Shown: positions 1 to 10,600 of the stretch, piece by piece | Layout of the letters: each line of letters starts with the position of its first letter | Numbering within the stretch: the stretch's first letter is position 1 | NCBI GenBank assembly: GCA_910890315.1 | Contig: CAJVGD010000006.1 | Coordinates: forward strand, 806,001-870,000 | Direction of reading: 5' to 3' | Source: Serendipita indica DSM 11827 | Lineage: Eukaryota; Basidiomycota; Agaricomycetes; Sebacinales; Serendipitaceae | Length of the DNA: 64,000 bases | Made by a program: the position numbers and the translations under genes | The notes under the pieces: model-generated | What the model saw: only the letters and a program-made list of their open reading frames with translations | The model's database searches: none | What the model was told of the DNA's origin: nothing

Positions 1-353
1 CGGGTTCCTGTATGCTTAAGGGTATGCCGATTGAGGTGGCCCACTTTTTTGAACACGGACGAACAGAAGGGACACGGAAAGGTGGGCTCGTCTGCCGAGG
101 GCTCAGGGGAACCGGAAGCCATTGCCTCGTCGGTCGTTGTTGGAGAGATTGGGGAGAGTATTAGTGGTGTTGACCCTTCGATGTCCCTTAGTTTAGTACC
201 AACGACAAGCTTGCGCTGGAGGCGCAACGGTGGGTGTGAAGTCAACGATGGGAGTGGGATCGGTACTGAGCCGCTGGATGTGGATGCAGATGGTTGTTGT
301 AACTGCATTTCGACATCGTCGTGGAGAGCTCGCGGCACCTTGTTGTCTGTCAT
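1..353 (-). CDS. C2H2 zinc-finger protein, N-terminal part (cut by window edge)
   Basis: The minus strand reads open from an ATG at 351-353 to the left edge (117 codons) without a stop. After about 85 Ser/Pro/Thr-rich residues comes a textbook C2H2 finger: CPFC, then 12 residues, then H-x3-H, ending in a TGTR linker that usually leads into a second finger. Such proteins bind DNA in the nucleus and are mostly transcription factors. The Ser/Pro-rich leader is typical of fungal regulators. The rest of the protein, including further fingers, lies outside the window, so the target and pathway cannot be told. The start is the first ATG in frame; a second ATG lies 20 codons upstream of the finger block. 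I am fairly sure of the finger, less so of the exact start. Confidence 0.72.
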   Translation of the reverse strand, partial: MTDNKVPRALHDDVEMQLQQPSASTSSGSVPIPLPSLTSHPPLRLQRKLVVGTKLRDIEGSTPLILSPISPTTTDEAMASGSPEPSADEPTFPCPFCSSVFKKVGHLNRHTLKHTGT

Positions 354-1304
354 AGGTCGGGGGAGGATTGATATCAGACAGCCCGGGTGAGAGTCCATCG
401 GGAGGCTAAATAGCGCGCCAACCCAGTGTATTGGCCACAGGCAGCAAGGCTGAATGTCTGCCTCTGTACCACATATTTGTGCTCGGTTTCTATTTCCTCG
501 AGCGCCACAGGTTACAAACTCCGAGTATGGGAAACGAACCCTATCCATATGACCGTAGACCGCGCGAGCCGACGAGAAAATGAATCAATCGTACCCAAAT
601 GACCGCATGAACTTCGCATTTCGACTGTCGTCAAAGGGTTTCCGCGTGATGAATCAACCAGGGTTCAAGTCTGCTGTGAGCCCCAATGGTCAACCCGTTC
701 AACAACTGACACGGGGCTCGGTAGTCTGCTCTTGAAAGAGGTCGCCCTTGACGCTCCGGAAACACGGAGAAAGGAAGGCAGCCCAATTGTAGAAAAGCTC
801 CTAAGCCCATATAACAAGGCCAGCCTCCTCGGTGACTTGCGGCCGTGCACAGGATAATAGACGTTGCCCAGGAGAGAGAATTCAAGCCCAGTTCCGTAAT
901 CGGGGAATCCCCTTTGATACCCGCGCCTACGGCTCCCTAGTCTGGTGCCACGCTGACCGACCGTCAAGCCCTTGGAACCTGACCGTGACTGCCCGCAACC
1001 TCAAGGATGCCCAGAATATGCATTATCTCTTCAGATATTTGTTGGACGGTAAATGAGGATAAGACAGGGACTAAGATTCGAACAAACCAACCTCGTATCC
1101 TCTGGACCTCAACACAACTGTCAGACTACCAAATTGCCAGACCTCGGATCTGTCTCTAATGTACATTTGGACACTCTTCGCTTCATCTATTCTCCAAGAT
1201 TGCAATTGCAACTCTGAATTTGGTCATTGGTCATCGCGAGTCGGCCGTCGTTCTTTGCGCCCACCCTCGACTCCTCCTGGCCCTCTTCTCTCCTGTATTG
1301 AGCG
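354..1304. other. intergenic region, no gene seen
   Basis: This stretch lies upstream of two genes that diverge (zinc-finger protein to the left, DUF6534 protein to the right). Several open frames of 70-100 codons occur near 631-1056, but none has a convincing start, domain or splice pattern. I see no RNA gene or repeat. Confidence 0.5.
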
Positions 1305-2615
1305 ATGAACACGCCTCCACCGGGTAATTGGACGAACACTCCATCACCTCAGCTTGGTCTAAACAGTGGACCTTTGCCGGCACCTCAAGCGCTCCTCGGT
1401 CCTCAGTTAGCGGTTACGCTGTTACAAGTTTTAAGCCAAGGCGTTCTTTTCACCCAAATCTCAACCTATTTCTCCTCTCCCCGTGTTTCTCGTCAATCTA
1501 AAGGCTCACGCGACGGCTGGCCTTGATTGCTTACGTCTTGGTCGTCAGCTCCCTGTCTCTGTAAGCCTTAAACGCCTCGAACTCCCAGTCGGCTCACCTC
1601 ACTCTCTGTATAGCGTTCAAACCTGTCGTTACATCTTTACAGCCCACCTGATTCTTGTCGACCACCGCGATTTTGTGCGTCGCTCCTTGGGTTTTGCCCT
1701 CGTCGCTCATACGTTTAAGTTCTCCGATAAAACTAGATGGATTGATCCTCTACTCAATGCGCTCATTAGTTGTCTGATTCGCTTGTTCTATATTCACCGA
1801 ATCTGGCGTATGACGAACAAGTGGTGGGTACCCGCCCCCCTGGTGCTCGTACAACTTGGAATCTGCGTGGCACAAGGATGGCTCGTTGCTGGTGTCTACC
1901 TGCACCATGAACGCCGCTATGTCACTGTAGAAAACGTCGCATGCAAGTCGTAGTCCATATCCCTGGGTAGACGACTTACAACTTTCTCAGTCGACCTTGC
2001 TATCATTGGATCAACCGTACTCGATCTTGTCCTTGCTAGCATTCGTATGACACTCTTCCTCGCACCTAGTTCTTGAGCTGACAGTCAACAGTTGGATATC
2101 TGGTGCTCAACTCTCGAACAGGCGTCCGCTACCTCGACAAATTTCTTGAACGAATTGCCATATTCTTCTGGAGCTGCGCAATTCCTCCTGCGCTGTTGAT
2201 GATACCCGCAGTGGTGATCTATCACGTAGCGACGAGCAGACTCGCCGCGCTATGGTGCACAATCTGCATCGCCACGAGCATCAAACTCTACCACCATTCG
2301 CTCTTACGCTCTCTCAATTCACGGGACCGGCATCAGAAGCGACTCCAGCATGAACGCGAGGCTTTCAACGACGCAAACTTCCGCTCAGACATCTCACAGA
2401 GTTTGCGACAGGAGCTAGGAGGTACCGCTGCAGATACTGATCGAATGCGGACATCTGTTGCAAGCACGGCGGTCTCGCATCATACCGTGTCTGTTCCAAA
2501 CTATTCATTGCCGCTTAACTCTTCAAAAACTCGGTTCTTGGTGAGACTCTGTGCAATGCCCGCTTGTTCCAGTACTAAGGGTTGTATAGAGCTCGAAGTC
2601 TCTAGTCCACAATAA
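1305..2615 (+). CDS. DUF6534-type multipass membrane protein
   Basis: The gene starts at ATG 1305 and is built from several exons. Piecewise translation follows the Agaricomycete DUF6534 family: an early helix (LLQVLSQGVLFTQ), a middle part with FKFSDKTRWIDPLLNALISC and LIRLFYIHRIWRM, a STVLDLVLASIRMTLFL segment near 2000-2065, and the final helix with the hallmark SIKLYHHSLLRSLNSR. A GT-AG intron at 1561-1613 joins LVVSSLSL to VQTCRYIF in frame. Further introns are needed between about 1940 and 2095. Around 1480-1503 the frame changes without a clear intron, so there may be an odd splice or a frameshift there. A polar tail of about 90 residues follows the last helix. Family function is unknown; membrane location is inferred from the helices. 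Confidence 0.62.
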
Positions 2616-2859
2616 CTATTTGCCGCCGACACTATCATCGATTAGTCAAAGTCCGACGCCAGGAGATGGAACAGATTTTCCGGAGAGCTTTATGAAGGAT
2701 TGAGTCTGATGAAACAGGCCCCTACAAAGAAAGAGAATGTATAACATTGCAAGCAGTTGAATTATATGCTTTCTATTCTGTGTCTGATCCAGAGAGTGTC
2801 CTATTACCTTGCAGCTAACCACGAGAAAAGCTTTGGTCACCATAGCACATGGGCGAAGA

Positions 2860-4332
2860 ATGAACATTCACAGTCGCATAATCTGGCTCCGACCTCGTTG
2901 TCGAATGCTCGCGTTTGTTATGACTATCGTCATCGCCGCCCCGTGGATCGTGAACCTTTTGCGACACGCTCGCCGGTCCTTGGATTTAGCCCAGAGAAGA
3001 GAGACAATTTCACAGTCATTTGTCTGGACAACGCAGTTCAACAGTCTGTCCACTGTCGAGCCGTCAGCGACCCGATTTCTTGCCTACATCCCCCATAGTG
3101 GCTTTCACAACCAGCGTATCGAATTGGAGAATGCGATTGTACTCGCAAAGCTGCTCAACCGGACATTGGTTCTTCCTCTGGCTCGGCTCGGCTCACATCC
3201 ACTGACGTACAAACCATTTGACGAGCTGTTGGAAAATTATGGCCACTCGGACAAAGCTCGGCTATCTCATTGCCGTCACGAAGATACTTCGTTTAATTCT
3301 ACCGTCAAAGAGTGTCGAAAGTTTGAGCGGTACACTCATGTCTCCTGGCAGGACATCATTGATCTGCAGCGAGTGATGGGCCTTGGTGTTGGTATTGTAG
3401 AACGCTGGGATTTCACACCTCGTTACCTGCAGGATACACTCGGTGTTGGGGATGGGGACACCTTCTGGCTGAAAGATTCTTCGGCATACCACTTTCAGTT
3501 TCACGATGCACTAAAAGGAAGAAAAGGTGGAGGGAAATTCCACACATACATCAGCATACCAGACTTTGCCGTCTCATCGGAGCGATATCGTCTTGTCCAC
3601 CTGGGCACGCTCTTTGGCACTTCCCGATTGAGCCTAACCAGCAGATCCAACGACCAACTATTGAGAAAAGTCAGGGCTGCCATGAGGTTGGCAAACGCGC
3701 GCCTAGACTCGCTTGCTCATACGGTCACCGCTCGCATGGGAGGTACAGACACCTATCACGCAATTCATTTCCGGAGTGGCGATGGGATATTCGCCGAGAG
3801 GGCACGCTACACAGCCCAAGTGATTCTTGCGAATGTTCTGCGCCACGCCTACGGTGTCGACATCTTCTCAAGGGACGCCTTCAAGGAACTTGGGCTCAAC
3901 ACGAGTGTTCAAGCGTTTCAGAGGATTGTATTGTCTGGCTCCCTTCCCTTGAGGCGCCCAAAAAAGATTTTTCCTCGCCGTTTGTGCGTGCGCTCAGGAC
4001 GGACGAGGGAAGGGTGGCAAGTTTCCCTCTCGACTCCTCTCTTCATCGCGACAGATGCTTACAACCCGCGGACGCATGCTTTATTGGAGGCGTATAGAAG
4101 GATATTTCCGTGTATCGCTTTCCTCTCAGACTTTCCTGACGTCGCTGAGGAGCTAGAGGAGTTGGTCAACCCACTGGACGGGTCACCTATGGCAAGATTC
4201 TTCCTGCCGTTTCTGGATGCTACGATATTATCTCGAGCAGCATCGTTTGTTGGTACACCAGAGAGTACTTTTAGCAAGTACGTCAAGGAGGTACTGTGGC
4301 CTCTGGAACATAATTTGATTGTAGATACGTAG
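2860..4332 (+). CDS. O-fucosyltransferase-like type II membrane protein
   Basis: This single open exon encodes about 490 residues. The first true ATG is at 2860; the frame is open further upstream but with no ATG. A signal-anchor helix (MLAFVMTIVIAAPWIVNLL) near residues 14-32 fits a Golgi/ER type II protein. After it come SGFHNQRIELENAI and LLNRTLVLP, the donor-binding start of the GDP-fucose O-fucosyltransferase-like fold, then a mid motif YHAIHFRSGDG, FIATDAYNP, and a C-terminal block FLPFLDATILSRAASFVGT with TPESTFS. This order is common in large fungal families related to GT65/GT68. The actual acceptor is unknown, and many fungal members have never been tested, so fucosyl transfer is inferred from the family. 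It follows the DUF6534 gene by 244 bp on the same strand and RLI1 starts 147 bp downstream. Confidence 0.78.
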   Translation: MNIHSRIIWLRPRCRMLAFVMTIVIAAPWIVNLLRHARRSLDLAQRRETISQSFVWTTQFNSLSTVEPSATRFLAYIPHSGFHNQRIELENAIVLAKLLNRTLVLPLARLGSHPLTYKPFDELLENYGHSDKARLSHCRHEDTSFNSTVKECRKFERYTHVSWQDIIDLQRVMGLGVGIVERWDFTPRYLQDTLGVGDGDTFWLKDSSAYHFQFHDALKGRKGGGKFHTYISIPDFAVSSERYRLVHLGTLFGTSRLSLTSRSNDQLLRKVRAAMRLANARLDSLAHTVTARMGGTDTYHAIHFRSGDGIFAERARYTAQVILANVLRHAYGVDIFSRDAFKELGLNTSVQAFQRIVLSGSLPLRRPKKIFPRRLCVRSGRTREGWQVSLSTPLFIATDAYNPRTHALLEAYRRIFPCIAFLSDFPDVAEELEELVNPLDGSPMARFFLPFLDATILSRAASFVGTPESTFSKYVKEVLWPLEHNLIVDT

Positions 4333-4479
4333 CCGTTTTGGTCCATAATATCAAAGACCATTTTTTCGTTATGTTTAGGCCTTTTTCTTAGAGTTTATAG
4401 CCTTATACATGTTCAGCCACTCACAACGCGACCTTTACATCTCTGACCCGGCCACATCGCACGTCGCGTGGTAACAATT

Positions 4480-6707
4480 ATGGCCGATAAAATCACTCGA
4501 ATAGCTATTGTCGACGCTAATCGATGCAAACCGAAGCGATGTGCGCAAGAGTGTAAAAAGGTGCGCAGACGCTGTCAGTGGCAGCAATGAACCATCACTT
4601 ACGGTCGCGTTCCTCAGTCATGTCCCGTCGTACGAATGGGTGAGCAATCCAACCATCGACTGTGATTGCATTGGTTTCTGAGCACTTGCGTCTGGTACTT
4701 TCTGCAATTTTCAGGCAAACTTTGTATCGAAGTCAAACCATCCGACAAAATTGCATTCATCTCAGAGGTGCTTTGCATCGGATGCGGTATCTGCGTCAAA
4801 AAGTACGTGCCATTTTCTCTATGAATCAGTTCATCCGACGTGATGGCTCCCCAGATGTCCATTCGAAGCAATCACCATCATCAATCTGCCCACAAATCTT
4901 GAGTCAGAGGTCACCCATCGGTATACGGCCAATGCGTTCAAACTCCACCGTCTGCCTACACCGCGTCCAGGCCAGGTGCTCGGTCTCGTGGGGACAAATG
5001 GGATCGGGAAATCGACGGCACTCAAGATTCTAGCAAACAAGCTCAAACCCAACTTGGGCAAGTATGACAATCCGCCAGACTGGCAAGCCATCCTCAAACA
5101 TTTCCGGGGGTCGGAACTACAAAATTATTTCACCAAGGTGCTCGAAGACGAGCTCAAGGCGATTATTAAGCCACAATATGTCGATCACATCCCTCGAATG
5201 TTCAAGGAACCGACGACCGTGCAGCAAATGTTGGACAAAAAGGCAGAGCTGGATAACAAGCAGGAGATGTGCGACCTTCTTGAGCTCAACGAGGTTCTAC
5301 AACGCGATGTTAGTCAGTTGTCGGGTGGGGAGCTCCAACGGTTTGCCATTGCAATGTCCTGCATACAGAAAGCAGACGTGTGGGTAAAGCAATCTACATT
5401 ACCACAAGGTCTAACAAGTAGGCAGATACATGTTCGACGAACCGTCTAGCTACCTTGACGTCAAACAACGGCTGCAAGCCGCGCGGGTCATTCGTAGTCT
5501 TTTGCATCCCAACTGCTACATCATCGCCGTCGAGCATGACCTTTCGGTTCTTGACTATCTATCCGACTTTGTTTGCTGTCTATACGGCAAACCTTCAGTC
5601 TATGGAGTGGTCACAATGCCCTACTCTGTTCGAGAAGGTGGATGCGAGTCCTCGTTTACAATGTCTCGACTAATGTTTCTCCAGGGATCAACATCTTCCT
5701 CGAAGGGTTTATACCCACAGAAAACTTGCGATTCCGTCAAGACGCACTAACGTTCAAAATGTCGGAGACTGCAGAAGAGATCCTGAGCGACAAGACCCGA
5801 CGATACTCCTATCCTACAATGACCAAGACGCTTGGGACCTTTAAGCTCAGCGTTGAGGGTGGTGCCTTTACCGACTCTGAGATCATCGTCATGCTGGGCG
5901 AGAACGGGATGGGAAAGACGACGTTAATCAAGCTACTTGCAGGACGCGACGCGCCAGATCAAGAGGAAGAGAAGATGAGTCTGTCCGTCTCACTCAAACC
6001 GCAAAAGATTGCACCCCAGTTCACTGGGACTGTTCGTGGCTTGCTTCTCAAGCGGATAAAGCCCATGTTCATGAATCCACAATTCGAGACGGATGTTATC
6101 AAGCCGATGAATTTGGAACCCATCATCGATCAAGAGGTCAAGACGCTCTCAGGAGGAGAACTACAACGAGTGGCAATCGTGCTAGCGTTGGGTCTACAGG
6201 TACGTCGCGATAAAGGGCGCGGAGTTTGAGCTGATGTCACATCAATAGGCGGATGTTTATCTACTCGACGAGCCGTCTTCGTTCCTCGACTCGGAACAAC
6301 GTATCATCGCATCCAAGGTCATCAAACGCTTCGTTCTTCATGCCAAGAGGACTGCGTTCGTGATTGAACACGACTTTATCATGGCGACCTACCTTGCAGA
6401 CCGGGTCATCGTGTTTGAGGGGACACCCGCTATCAGTGCGAAAGCCACACCGTGCGTCTTCGAATTTACCTATACGACACCTCCCTGACGGACTCTGCAG
6501 GCCACAGTCACTTTTGACGGGAATGAACAAATTCCTAGCGTCGTTGGAGATTACGTTCCGACGTGATCCGACAAATTATCGCCCTCGTGTAAACAAAGCG
6601 GAGAGTGTAAAGGATAGGGAACAGAAAGGTGAGCTGCATTCCATGCATTGAACCCATGCTCACGTCTTACAGCTGCCGGGACCTATTTCTTCCTGGAGGA
6701 CGACTAG
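4480..6707 (+). CDS. RLI1: RLI1/ABCE1 ribosome-recycling ATPase
   Basis: Nine exons (4480-4560, 4618-4639, 4715-4802, 4855-5379, 5426-5637, 5685-6199, 6249-6451, 6501-6628, 6673-6707) join in frame to 602 residues, close to the usual 600-610. The N-terminus carries two [4Fe-4S] cysteine sets: [16 protein letters not shown] and [13 protein letters not shown]. Two ABC cassettes follow: Walker [10 protein letters not shown] with signature LSGGELQR and the [10 protein letters not shown] Walker B/D-loop, then GENGMGKTT with LSGGELQR and [10 protein letters not shown]. The protein splits post-termination and stalled 80S ribosomes in the cytoplasm with Dom34/eRF1 and helps initiation; it is essential in yeast. 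The second exon is only 22 nt. The end [17 protein letters not shown] is the usual conserved tail. This is one of the most secure calls in the window. Confidence 0.96.
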
Positions 6708-7644
6708 TTTTGTGCAACCTTCGTGACGAGTCAGCCGTGGTAGATATGCGCCACTGTATCTTTCGGATGTAGTGACCTGCTTGGCTCGTTCAGAGCGAGA
6801 TGACGATGAAGATTAGGTCCAGGAGCAACGAGAGGTGATCAAACCAAGCAGAATGAACTGATCGGGGACGCATTGATAAGTGAAACACGGGATTAAATGG
6901 CCCAACCGTTGAAAAGGGCTGGTGAAATGAAAGTTCAAGTTAACAAGGCTTGCTCTTGAGATCTCGATACCACTTCCACAGACGTTCAAATCTGAGGCGC
7001 TTGTGTACCCTCGCGAATCTCGTAGTTGAAGAAAAAACAGTTGCTTGCGCTCTGGCTAGTCATGGGCTCTGGTGTCAGTCCAGCCGATAGACGGGGAAGC
7101 CAAGTCAGCACCTTGTGGAGAGATTACGATTACTCACGCAACTCTCAAGGAGTCTCTGAACGCATAACAATGGTATGAACCATTATAGATTACAGTAGGG
7201 ATGGGTAGTAGTCACTGATGAGATTAATTGCAAAGAGTGGCGCGTCTAAGGCGTCGGGTTTGTCGTCGATTATTTGCTGTCATTGTGAATAGTCGCATCA
7301 GCAGGAATTTTGATGTCGACATTGAATAGTTTGAGATCAGAGAAGGGTACACCCTTGTAACGGGGGTGCGATGATTGAATTTCCGTAGGAGAATTCCGAC
7401 CTTGTCAGATTTGAAGGCGAGGACGGAAGAAACATCCTTTGGGTGATTCCTATTGTGAAGAAGAGTTCACACTGCTCCTGTTCATTCGCCATTTATACGA
7501 ATGCGGGAGCGGCCAAGATGTCCAGCAGCCAAACGTAGACTTGCACATCTCAAAACGCGATGATCAACTAGGAACACAAAAGGAATCCCTGGACGAAATC
7601 CAAGGACCACAAAAAGACAATCAAGAACTGCGCTTGTAAGCGGC
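6708..7644. other. RLI1 3' flank and unassigned region
   Basis: No gene can be supported. On the minus strand there are short coding-like pieces near 7200-7492, for example an open frame from an ATG at 7490-7492 preceded by a TATAAA-like box. They could be exons of a small unrecognised gene but match no family I know. Confidence 0.4.
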
Positions 7645-7649
7645 AAAAA
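7645..7649 (-). terminator. RNA polymerase III T-run terminator
   Basis: Five A residues on the plus strand give TTTTT on the minus strand, six bases beyond the 3' end of the tRNA-Ser gene. This is the usual pol III stop signal. Confidence 0.7.
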
Positions 7650-7654
7650 GCAAC

Positions 7655-7746
7655 CGTCACCTGCAGGATTTGAACCTACGCGGGGGAACCCCATCAGATA
7701 CTACTGTAATTCGAATCTGACGCCTTAACCACTCGGCCAAAGTGAC
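7655..7746 (-). tRNA. tRNA-Ser(CGA) with a 10-nt intron
   Basis: Read on the minus strand, the acceptor arm pairs GTCACTT with AGGTGAC. The D-arm holds GGCCGAGTGGTTAAGGC and the T-arm GTAGGTTCAAATCCTGC. The anticodon stem TCAGA/TCTGA encloses a 7-nt loop TT-CGA-A-A that is split by a 10-nt intron at 7700-7709, in the canonical place one base 3' of the anticodon. A long variable arm (GGGG-TT-CCCC) marks a class II tRNA, and anticodon CGA reads serine UCG codons. The discriminator base at 7655 is G, as in serine tRNAs. The splice frame at 37/38 could slip by one base, but no other anticodon fits as well. Confidence 0.92.
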
Positions 7747-7856
7747 TATGTTTTGATGAAGAATTTACAATATAATAGTGTTAAACCAGAATGGGTAACA
7801 ACTCTGGACGAAAGTGAGTACAAGGCTCCCACATCCAATGGATCCTATTATGCCTT

Positions 7857-9086
7857 TCAAGCGCTCAAATTCGATGAAACGCCCAAGTTAAGCCTATAAG
7901 TTCTCAGAGAAGAGCAGCCAATCGCGCATTGGTCCGTCCATCGGTTGAACGAGAGTAAAATCCAGTATATAAAAGTGATACGGTAACAACAAATGTCCGT
8001 CAAGATCGTAGAAGGGGCGTATAAACGTGAAACGGCGTTGCGGCGTAGCGGCGTAGCGCTGCATTTGGAAGGTCTAAGCCTTTGAGAATATGAGTATACG
8101 CATCCAGGCCAGTAAACTCGTGGGCTTACAACGATGAATAAAGCCAAGGCGCCGAGGCTGATTACACCAGCGGCGGCTGGAATTGTTTTCAAGGCTCCAC
8201 CAGTCGAGCTTGTCGCCGAGGTGGTGGGAGCAACGGTTGTCGTCGTGCGTGCAGTCGTAGAGATCGAGGAGCTCCTGGTCGAGCTTGAGCTTGAGTTAGA
8301 GCCGGTAGCACTGCTACTCGATGCGCCGCTTGTGGGTACAGAGACCTCTGTATCGACTGGGGTCGCATTGTTTGCACTGATTGTCACAGAGTTACCCGAG
8401 GCCGTCTGTCCATTACATGTCGCTTCTCCAGCTGCGTTGCGTCCGCAAGTCTCGCCGGCAGCTATGACGATGTTAGGGCCGCAAAGTAGCATTTCACAGA
8501 TTTGTACTTACGGCAGCAGAATGTCTCTCCTGGACATTGAACCTGGCCATTTTGAGCGCATCCAACCGCACCATCGCACTGTTGGCCAGCCTTGCAACAA
8601 ATGCTAACACCGTTGACGACAGAACAAGAATCTCCGCCACTGCAGCATCCATCTCCACAGCAACCACCACCCGAGCAGCCTATGTGCGACGCCCAAAGTA
8701 TGAGAAGACTGAACACCCAACTGAAAGGAGAATGACTTACACAGAGAGTTTGTGGAGCAACACTCTGTACCATCCTGACAGCAATTATCTCGATTCTGGC
8801 ATTGGAAAGAACCTGGGTCGCAACCCAGTGCTTGTCGTTTTGAGAAGAGCACGCCCGGTGGAGACGCACGCCGGACGCGCTCGACGCCGCCAGGATAGAG
8901 GAGCGTAGGTGGAACAGCAACGGGAGCACGCTTATGAGGGTATGAAAACGCAAACGGTGATGGTCCATCTGAGCGCTTCAACAAGTAGCTATAATCCTTG
9001 CCGCTGAGCGAGCGCACGGCGCTGGGCGTGCCAGCAAGGACCGCAAGAGGGGCGAGAGAGGAGAAAAGGAGCGAAAAAACGAGCAT
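7857..9086 (-). CDS. secreted cysteine-rich protein, probably GPI-anchored
   Basis: Start ATG is at 9084-9086. Exons 8741-9086, 8512-8679 and 8461 downward are joined by two GT-AG introns (8680-8740, 8462-8511). The protein begins with a signal peptide (LVFSLLFSSLAPLAVLA). It then has a linker with basic KR pairs, and a dense cysteine region made of repeated CC patterns: DNCCQDGTECC, GGGCCGDGCCSGG, SICCKAGQQC, ETFCCPAGETC. A Ser/Thr-rich stalk and a hydrophobic end (ISLGALALFIV) follow, as in GPI-anchored wall proteins. The 3' end is uncertain: the open frame runs to 7857, but a GT donor (gtaagc) right after FIV could start an intron, or the true end may be close to about 8120. The function is unknown; the cysteine pattern suggests a disulfide-rich cell-surface protein. 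Confidence 0.68.
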
Positions 9087-9317
9087 TGTATATGGTAGTC
9101 GTAGGTAGTTGGGAGGCGGACGGACGTGGTTGCGGTCGAAGTTGGGGCTTTAATGTTTGGTTTAAGAGCGAGGCCATGTTCAAGCTAATACGGCCGGGAA
9201 ATGTCGAAACAGTCCGATAAGGAACAGACAGTTGAATTCGAATGCATCGAAACAGGTCTAGCGCACATTGCATCTATTCGATGGACGACCGGCCACTCGA
9301 CACTGGGGACAAGCCGT

Positions 9318-9932
9318 CTACGAGCCATGAGTACTGTTCTCACGCGGAGCTGTTACAGGTCTCCAGGCATGAATCTTGCGCGCGACAGTGTTGTACGGAC
9401 GGTATGCGCCGCGAGTCCCCGTCAGATTCTCATAGTACGGCTAGTCACAAACAACACAAATTAGCTCATTCAAACGTGGTATAAGACGCAGACTTACCGC
9501 CTTCCACGGCGGCGTCATTTTGGCCATCACGCCGTCTTCCGTCGGAGGGTCTTTGCGGATGTGCGAGATCCACGAATGCCATTCTGGAGGAACCTGCGTT
9601 GCATTGTACTCGTGCTGAGCAAAGTCAACCCATCGGTGTCGTCCTAACGAAGCCAGGTAAGACATCAATGTCCCAAAAACCTCCTCTATCCTCAAAATGA
9701 AGGATATATACCTGGAATCTCTTCTTCTGCGTTCAAGTTTTCATAGTAGCGATTCCCAAAACTGCCGCAACGGTCACTTGCCTGTACAAGGTCTGCAGCT
9801 CCCACCGGAGACTTACTAGTCGGTTCCTACAAGTCTCCCAGACTTTGCATCACCAATATACTGCAGTTGTCTCCACCATTCTCGAAACCCGACCCTCCAA
9901 AAGTTCCTAACTGTCCTCGTCAACGACACCAT
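9318..9932 (-). CDS. NADH:ubiquinone oxidoreductase accessory subunit NDUFA12 (B17.2)
   Basis: Four exons (9817-9932, 9712-9761, 9498-9643, 9318-9440) join in frame to 144 residues, matching the usual about 145. The sequence has every landmark of the family: FWRVGFREWWRQLQYIGD, LVGTDYFGNRYYEN, then RHRWVDFAQHEYNATQVPPE leading into WHSWISHIRKDPPT, and the C-terminal TGTRGAYRPYNT with a final W-rich end. The protein is a supernumerary subunit of mitochondrial complex I on the matrix side of the inner membrane. The third intron (9441-9497) can be read through for 19 codons before a stop, so the open frame alone hides the real last exon. The gene lies head to tail behind the cysteine-rich gene, with 231 bp between them. 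Confidence 0.93.
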
Positions 9933-10157
9933 GTATCCGTTGACCGTTCTCCGAGTTCAATTGATTTCTTCAATTATTCTGGATCGTTCAGACGATCGCA
10001 GGATGATAGCGTCGAGTCACGCTAAGATGTGGTCAAGGTCGAAATATATTGGAGCCGCAATGATCTACATGTAATCCGAATGGTCCATGCGTAAAAATAA
10101 AGACAGAAAGAATCTGGATTGGAATTCACTGCGAGATTTGTCTGAGGAATCGTTGTG

Positions 10158-10600
10158 CCTTCAGCGTACGCAGATAGTCTTCCCCAAGGCCTTGCTACAT
10201 AGCTCCATGGTTCCCTTTATGAGTTTTATGGCTTCCTCCAGCTTACTGTGCTTGTAAAATAGTACAGAGAGAGATAATATGACGTCAAGGGTGTTTTGAT
10301 GCCTTTGAGCGTCGACGTCGACCCATATTAGAGCGAGTAGCTCTCGATACAGCTTTTCCGCCTCGTCTAACTGACCGCACTTGTGTAAGGTCTTCGCGAG
10401 GTTCGCCATTGCTGTAATGGTTTCCGCATGTGGTTGTCCTTTGATCTAGCCACAGGCGATACCTCTGGCACCATCCTTTCTGCCTCGCCCAACCGACCGC
10501 ACTTGTATAAGGTGATTGCGAGGTTTACCATTGCTTTACTAAATAAGGAAGCAGTTTGACCGTTGGGATTTGTTCGAAACAAGTCGTACGTCGACCAGTG
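10158..10600 (-). pseudogene. TPR-repeat protein fragment
   Basis: Two neighbouring minus-strand frames both spell tetratricopeptide repeats of the kinesin-light-chain type: MVNLAITLYKCGRLGEAERM, then MANLAKTLHKCGQLDEAEKL, followed by VDVDAQRHQNTLDVILSLSV and LFYKHSKLEEAIKL. The repeat joint near 10440 is broken by a frameshift: the expected GQPHAETITAMANLA continues only in the second frame. No ATG-led full protein, NB-ARC or other partner domain is visible on either side, and the piece is only about 140 codons. It looks like a decayed leftover of one of the large fungal TPR (NLR-like) genes. A recently broken gene or a sequencing error are alternatives. Confidence 0.72.

Noticed and set aside
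631-1056. Possible small genes on either strand
   Set aside because: Frames overlap each other, start contexts are poor and no motif is seen.
7482-7694. Minus-strand frame of 70 codons
   Set aside because: It overlaps the tRNA-Ser gene and its terminator; no coding signal.
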